Positions 58,415 through 64,000 of a stretch of 64,000 bases of DNA are shown piece after piece (position 1 is the stretch's first letter; each line of letters opens with the position of its first letter). The stretch is from Gonatopus flavifemur (lineage: Eukaryota > Arthropoda > Insecta > Hymenoptera > Dryinidae), in the NCBI GenBank assembly GCA_018340375.1, contig JAFFJZ010000007.1, positions 2,294,001 through 2,358,000 on the forward strand, written 5' to 3'. The notes under the pieces are model-generated. The model was not told the origin of the DNA. It saw nothing but the letters and a program-made list of their open reading frames with translations, and did no database searches. Position numbers and translations under genes: made by a program.

Positions 58415-59023
58415 CAGCTCTACGTCCTGTTCGCCAGAAGCGATAGAGAGCGTTTCGTAGCAGTTTCTGTGATCGCTCAAACTGAATACTTCTGCTACAG
58501 AAAGAGACTTTATTTATGGATAAACCAGTATTGATATTCATCATCGTAACCTTTTCCTCCCTGAATTGGGAATTTATGATACTGTTATAAATATATATTA
58601 CTGAATATTAATAGATAAAGTATTCCCATATATATCGCAAAGAAATCTTGGATTGGGTTTTTCTTTCCATTTTGAACGTAGCTTTACACAAATTTTCCAC
58701 CAACTTTTGCATCAGAATAATTCAGGGCTGGTGGAATTCATTTCCAAACAATTTCAAATTTTTCCGAATCATTGGACTTGAACCAAGATTTTTCCATTCA
58801 AATTCGAATTTTGTGAGCAAAACGAATTTTTCCATTTCTCTGAACTTTTTTCAACAAAATTTGGATACCGGAATTTTCAATTCCGTGTTGAGATGAATGG
58901 ACTTATAAAAATAGCCTGAACCAGCTGAAGATTGATTATTTCAACCAGAAGTTTAGCTGTTCATGATACAAATGCAATAAAGTGAAATAGAGACTCATCA
59001 AAAAATAACCCTAGTGGAAAAGA

Positions 59024-60020
59024 GTCATATATGAACCTATTGAAATCATATATGGCTATATATGGACCATACTGAATCCATATATGGCCATATATGGAGC
59101 ATAATGAATCCATGTATGGGTTATTTTTCATATATGATTGTTTCCTATTGATGGTTCAATAGGAGGACGCCGGATTTACGATTCTGACGAACGTGTCGCG
59201 AAATAACTTTTATTATGATAATCGAACAGATTAGGATGCAATTCAGCGGACGGTATGGGTTTTGTAGGATTCAGGGATCGAGGAAGAATGCAGTTGAGGT
59301 CGACGATTGAAGCACGTGGTTGTAGAATACTTCGTTTTATTCCATTGAAGAACACTCTGATATTCTCGAGACGAGAAGCGTTGCGTTATAACAAATTACT
59401 CGACCGTATCGAGTAGTTCGGACGAACAAATGATTTCATTATTGACTCGAACACATAATTTAAACCACAATGTCGGGATCAGATATAACTGAGACGAGAC
59501 TCAATATATCTAGTGGTGATAGGGTTGATTCCCCTTTACAAAAAGAGTTCGAGACGAGACTCGAGAGACACGTCCTTTTGTTACTAGGTGTAAACGGTAT
59601 CTGATCTCCTAATTCCTTTCCCTTTTCTTTGCGGGGAAGAGGGAAGGGAGAGGGGGGAGGATGAGGTGATACGTCTCAGCCAATTGCGGTGATAGAAGAT
59701 GTCACGCCATCCTCCCCTTCCGTCCCTTCATGTTTTGCAGGCACACGTCGGCCAACGGCGTAAGGCCCTAATTATTTATTAAACTAGACTGGTGTCAAGG
59801 GCGTAAGACCCTTTCCAATTAGATTTCCGAACAATGATGGCAAAAAAGTTTGGATATTTCAACATATATGTTACATCTATATCGTATATGGAATATCAAA
59901 TCATATATGTTTTTAATATGGTCCATATACGAATCATAAATGGATTCAGTATGTTTCATATATGCCCATACACGAATTATATATGAATTTCAATATGGTT
60001 TTCATGGAGGTCATATATGA
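59024..60020. mobile_element. About 1-kb element with CATATATG-rich inverted arms
   Basis: The left arm (59024-59130) and right arm (about 59870-60020) are inverted and built from 20-25-bp units around TCATATATG, CCATACTGAATCC and TATGGACCAT. The centre (about 59160-59820) differs: GC-richer, with AATCGAACAG, CTCGAGACGAGAAG, GACGAGACTC repeats and GGCGTAAG(G/A)CCCT twice. It may be a separate insertion. No ORF of note. Confidence 0.65.
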
Positions 60021-60365
60021 ATCATTTAGACTGAGGAAAGACTTATTCAAGGGGAATCGAAACTTTTTCCCTAACGAGTACACACCTTACTGTGATCACG
60101 TATCTTTTTATTCGTCTGATATCCACCTGGATCTACAGAGATGAAATACTTGTCCGTGTTTTCAAATTATTATTCGGTCTTAGGGGCATCCAAGCATCTG
60201 GTGAGCGGAGAAAATTTTGCGCGGACTTCTTTCATAAATTCCCTATTGATTTCAAATTTGGAATAGATAATAATTAAAGACAGTGAAAACTGTTGCAAAA
60301 AAATCTTGTAGGCATCTAATATAAATCTTTTAGATGAAACAAAATTTTTGCTGTATGGGAACGCT

Positions 60366-60450
60366 CCAATCTAATTAAAATATCGCTCTGTACAGCAATT
60401 CTACCTGAACAAAAAAATGCTGTACAGAGCGGTATTTCGATTGAATTGAA
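60366..60450. mobile_element. 85-bp hairpin element
   Basis: CGCTCTGTACAGCA pairs with TGCTGTACAGAGCG, and pairing extends outward through TCTAATTAAAATAT. The loop is about 18 nt. 60450-61230 contains no supported gene. Confidence 0.75.
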
Positions 60451-61234
60451 GCATTTGTCCATAGTTTTTCACAGACGATTCTGCTGCTGCCATGCCAGTA
60501 CTATCACCTCAATATCAAGCATAGGACAAACCTCCCTTCGCCATAATATTTGCGACACAATACTGTAGCTGTATGATTTGTTGGGTTTAGAACCGCACTT
60601 TTGAAAATTACTATTTGTCGGTGTGAAAGTTTACACATTCAATGTATTAGTTCATGTTCTTGTATATCTCATTATATTATTCCATGTGGCGTGGAGGAGT
60701 GTCTCTTTTATAATGTTTTTGGATTTGATGCAATTTCTCATTATTCGATGTGGCGTCCAAGCAATAGGGAAGGGTTTATAGGAAGACAGAATGGTCCATT
60801 TCTCCTTCTCTCTCATCATTAAAAAATGAAAATATTCGATAAAAAACGTATATTAATTTCAATAAGGTGACGAGCATCACAATAACTATTGAAGTGAAAA
60901 TATATGTCAGAACTTGTATAGAAGCAGTTGATTGATAATTCCATTTTCTGCATGCGAATAATAATTTATATCTACTTCTTACAAGTTGGTCCTGAAGCTT
61001 AGTTTGGCCTACAGTTTTAGTTCAAATCCAGCGTTTGGAAATGCACATTCTCTCATTTCCGTTGTACATAATACGTGATATTGACGACACTTTCAAATCT
61101 TCTGAAGTTATACAACGCCAACATTGAGGGTCGACTCCGAAACCATTTTTCACAATGCAAGCTTGAAAATGTCTGTCGTAATAAGTATATTCAGTGATTG
61201 ATTCAACAATCAAGTGAGTGATGGGACTTTCAAA

Positions 61235-61344
61235 GAGAATCGATCAAAAGAATCGAATCGATTCTTTTCGAAGAATCGGTGAAAAAATCGACTTTTATTC
61301 AAAAAAAGAATCGATTCTTAAGAATCGTTCAAGAATCGATTCTC
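61235..61344. repeat. Cluster of AGAATCGATTCT palindromes
   Basis: Nine or more occurrences of AATCGAT or GAATCG on both strands in 110 bp, including GAATCGAATCGATTCTTTTC, AGAATCGATTCTTAAGAATC and AAGAATCGATTCTC. Nested self-complementarity. Either a degenerate repeat or a protein-binding cluster. Confidence 0.6.
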
Positions 61345-61604
61345 TTTTTCCTTGATAGAAAAATCGGGAACTTAACGAGAATGGATTATGAGAAAAATTA
61401 AATCAAAATAGTAGCACTCAAACCGAAAATATATTACATTCTATTTCTCTCCGTAACAATATTGATTATCGTATATACTATGTTCTGTAATAATATAAAA
61501 TTACTCTTGTAACACATTTTGTAAGATGAATGTATTTCTTATTCATACCGTATATTTGAGCTTTGTAGATGTAGAAGTATACTTAGCTTCAGGTCCGTAA
61601 AGGT

Positions 61605-63230
61605 GGCACCCCCACCATCGAGAATCTGGATGATTATTGCATAAGAATGATGTGTTAATTATGTGCTAATTTTGTGCTCCATTCCTGATTTTTGTGCTCA
61701 TCAAATTTTACAAAAAAAAGGAATTTTGTGCGGGGGTCCTGACGACATGTTAAACTAGCACCCCCACTATATGGAATCGGTATCTAATGATTTATTATCG
61801 GATCAAAATTGATGGGGGAATTATGTGCTATTTATGTGCTCCAATTTCCGATTGGTTCGTTTATCGAAATCACCGGTGGGAAGAGTTTACAGATGAAAAA
61901 GCCATTTGAGGTGTCAAGATAGGACGACGAGAACAACCGGATCATGGGAAAGTCATATTTGGGACAATCCAGATCCATGAGTGGATCATGTACACCTTGT
62001 GAGTGTTGTACATGATGTTATTTCCACGAGTCTATGTTTTCATCAATGTGCAGGAATGAATGCCTAATGACATGTGATACACGAAGGGTACTGAAAGGAG
62101 GAGTGAAAAAAATGCCACTTTGACCCGATCCAGAGTGATCTCATAATTATGTGCTATTCATGTGCTCCACCCACGATTCCTGTGCTCGCTGGGAAATTCA
62201 TCGGGGGAGTCTGAAACTCTACACAATTAATCGAGTCCAGCACCACCACTCTATGGGAACAAGATACGACGCATTTTGACCCGTTTGGGAGTAATCCCAT
62301 AATTATGTGCTATTCATTTGCTCCACCCACGATTCATGTGTTCGATGGAATATTCATGGATCGGGTCCAAATCAACCAGAAATCAAATCACTGAAACCGT
62401 TAGTTGAAAAGAATGAGACATCATACATTATACATCTCTTCCTCTTCAACCAATGGTTTCGTTGATTCGTCCTTTCGTTGGTTCGGCCCCAATCCATATT
62501 CATTAGGGGAGTCGGAATCTCAACTCATTTGATCGAGTCCAGCACCCTAACTATTTGGAAACAAAATGAGACGCATCTCGAACCGGTTGAGAGTGATCCC
62601 ATAATTATGTGCTATCTATGTGCTCCACCTACGATTCCTTTATTCCACTTCTTGGTGGTGGGGGTGCTGTACTGGATCAATTCAGTTGAGATTCTCACTC
62701 CCCTGATGGATTTCCCAGCGAGCACATGCAACGTGGGTGGGGGACATAAATAGCACATAATTATGTGATCACTCCGGATTGGGTCAAAATGCTATCGATT
62801 TCACTTCCTGATAGTGGGGGTGCTGTGATGAATCAATTCTGTTCGGATTCCGACTGCCCTAATGAATATTCCATCGAGCAAATAAATCGTAGGTGGAGCA
62901 CATAAATAGCACATAATTATGAGACCACTCCGGACCGGGTCAAAATGCTATTCATTTCACTTCCTGATAGTGGGGGTGCTGTGATGGATCAATTCTGTTC
63001 GGATTCCGACTCCCCTAATAAATGTTCCATCGAGCACGTAAATCGTAGGTGGAGCACATGGATAGCACATGATTATGAGATGACTCTGGATCGGGTCAAA
63101 ATGCGATTCGTTTCACTTCCTGATAGTGGGGGTCCTGTGATGGATCAATTTTGTTCGGATTGCGACTCCCCTGATGGCAAGCAAGCCAGCAAGCAGCAAG
63201 GGGAATCGATCGATCGCCAATCGTGATCCA
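61605..63230. mobile_element. 1.6-kb fold-back built from about 156-bp tandem units
   Basis: Left half, + orientation: CATAATTATGTGCTATTCAT near 62142, 62298 and 62599, with more diverged units from 61640. Right half, opposite orientation: ATAGCACATAATTATG at about 62751, 62907 and 63063 (spacing 156). Units also share AGTGGGGGTGCTGTGATGGA and CCGGGTCAAAATG(C)GATTC blocks. The change of direction is at about 62640. MITE X copy 2 is inserted in the left half. Open frames in the right half are repeat artefacts. Confidence 0.8.
62379..62490 (-). mobile_element. MITE family X, copy 2
   Basis: The reverse complement matches 48533-48646 at about 88% (GGACGAATCAACGAAACCAT, GGAAGAGATGTATAATGTAT). 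It interrupts one unit of the 156-bp array, which explains the 301-bp spacing there. Confidence 0.8.
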
Positions 63231-63404
63231 AGCGATAGAAGAAGGGAAAACATCCGTCCTATCAGAAAAATAAAAATCGGATTCTGATTGGCTGGACAAC
63301 CCTTTAAAAGCGGGTGCACGGCCAGATCCAGGCACATTTCTCGGCTCAATAGCCAACAAGCTCTAACAACTTACCTCCAAACGAAGCTCAATAGCTTGAG
63401 AACA

Positions 63405-63670
63405 CATCATCCGGGATTGCCGACGCTGAGCCAACCTCTGGCCAATCCCGAAGATTTTGACATCGAAGTCAAAATCAACTAATATCCATACGCTCAGAAG
63501 CGTGAGCATAATCGAAACATCATCCGGGATTGCCGACGCTGCGCCAACCTCTGGCCGATCTTCAAGATTTTGACATTGGTGTCAAAATCAACCAATATCC
63601 ATACGCTCAGAAACGTGAGCATCATCGAAACATCATCCGAGATTGCTGACGCTGGGCCAACCCTTGGAAA
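63405..63670 (+). repeat. 113-bp tandem repeat, 2.4 copies
   Basis: CATCATCCGGGATTGCCGAC recurs at 63405, 63518 and 63631. Units include AGATTTTGACAT...GTCAAAATCAAC and ATACGCTCAGAAnCGTGAGC, each a small inverted repeat. About 93% identical. A TTTAAAAGCGGG promoter-like sequence at 63303 precedes it. It could be the 5' region of a retroelement, but no coding sequence follows before 64000. Confidence 0.8.
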
Positions 63671-64000
63671 CTGAACTGATCAACTGAAATCGACGTGAGT
63701 ATAACCCAAATTTCCGTATCCATATACGGTCCTATTACAAACAAATTGATCTTCCTCAATAGGAGTCAATAGTTTGTCCCTCTGAGACCACTCAACAGTG
63801 GTATTCAGAGGCTAGGCTCCCTTTACCCAATTTTATCAAGTATTTTGATTTCCTTTTGTTTGGATAAGATTCAACATCACCATCTTCACATTTTTTTTGG
63901 GATTCATGATAACTTAGAAAAACCCCTGCTCAGAATCAATCTAAGTTCCAGTCTTTCTTATGGAATAATGGATTTTTACCTATTTTCGGTTTGGATGGAA

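Noticed and set aside
59160..59820. Solo LTR inside the CATATATG element
   Set aside because: GC shift and repeated GACGAGACTC are suggestive, but no TG...CA ends or 4-6 bp duplication could be placed.
61022..61213. 63-residue minus-strand ORF (MIVESITEYTYYDRHF...)
   Set aside because: Composition is protein-like, but no motif, partner exon or homologue could be recognised.
63288..63700. LTR retrotransposon 5' end (TTTAAAAGCGGG, tandem repeats)
   Set aside because: No primer-binding site or gag sequence before the window ends.

Overview
The window is eukaryotic and almost entirely built of transposable elements. It is AT-rich, has no bacterial operon structure, and carries mariner (DD34D) transposons, RTE/BovB-like and Jockey/CR1-like non-LTR retrotransposons, many MITEs, and GT-AG introns. 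That points to an arthropod, most likely an insect; the order cannot be fixed from the sequence. I found no intact cellular gene with a recognised function. One multi-exon gene (about 39.7-43.4 kb, + strand) looks like a real host gene, and it carries a large fold-back insertion at the end of an internal exon.

Layout. 0-2.7 kb: a 3' fragment of a LINE with a near-perfect 1.3-kb palindrome against its end. 2.9-5.6 kb: a minisatellite, a hairpin element, and a ubiquitin-protease-like coding fragment (- strand) split by a 1,075-bp TIR element with a TA duplication. 5.7-11.5 kb: about 179-bp tandem repeats in inverted arms around a second LINE copy. 12-16 kb: a LINE-tail/SINE-like unit, arrays of about 225-bp and 130-bp repeats, and another TIR element holding a tRNA-like box. 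17.6-23.2 kb: two defective copies of one mariner family. 19.6-25.0 kb: a conserved transposon-associated coding fragment (- strand) interrupted by a 4.8-kb TIR element whose removal restores the reading frame. 25-34 kb: unassigned AT-rich DNA with short repeats, a (ATCGTC)42 microsatellite and two TIR elements.

34.0-38.3 kb: RTE copy A, interrupted by a MITE and by a mariner with a single nonsense codon. 38.3-43.6 kb: a repeat, a tRNA-like sequence, a GC-richer promoter-like stretch, the candidate host gene and its 2-kb fold-back insertion. 45.6-49.9 kb: five hairpin MITEs. 50.0-56.1 kb: RTE copy B, with the nearly full-length copy C nested inside it between 12-bp target duplications. 56.3-58.4 kb: a third 179-bp repeat copy carrying an hAT-type MITE (8-bp duplication) and a Hsmar1-like mariner, then a 218-bp MITE. 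59-63.7 kb: fold-back or tandem arrays.

The window is most useful as a record of nesting. Several insertions have empty sites elsewhere in the same window, so boundaries and relative ages can be read directly. Two themes recur. One is a group of elements that share CCCTGG termini but have unrelated interiors. The other is fold-back elements whose arms are made of degenerate tandem repeats. Neither has a recognisable transposase here. All family names come from reading motifs, not from database searches.
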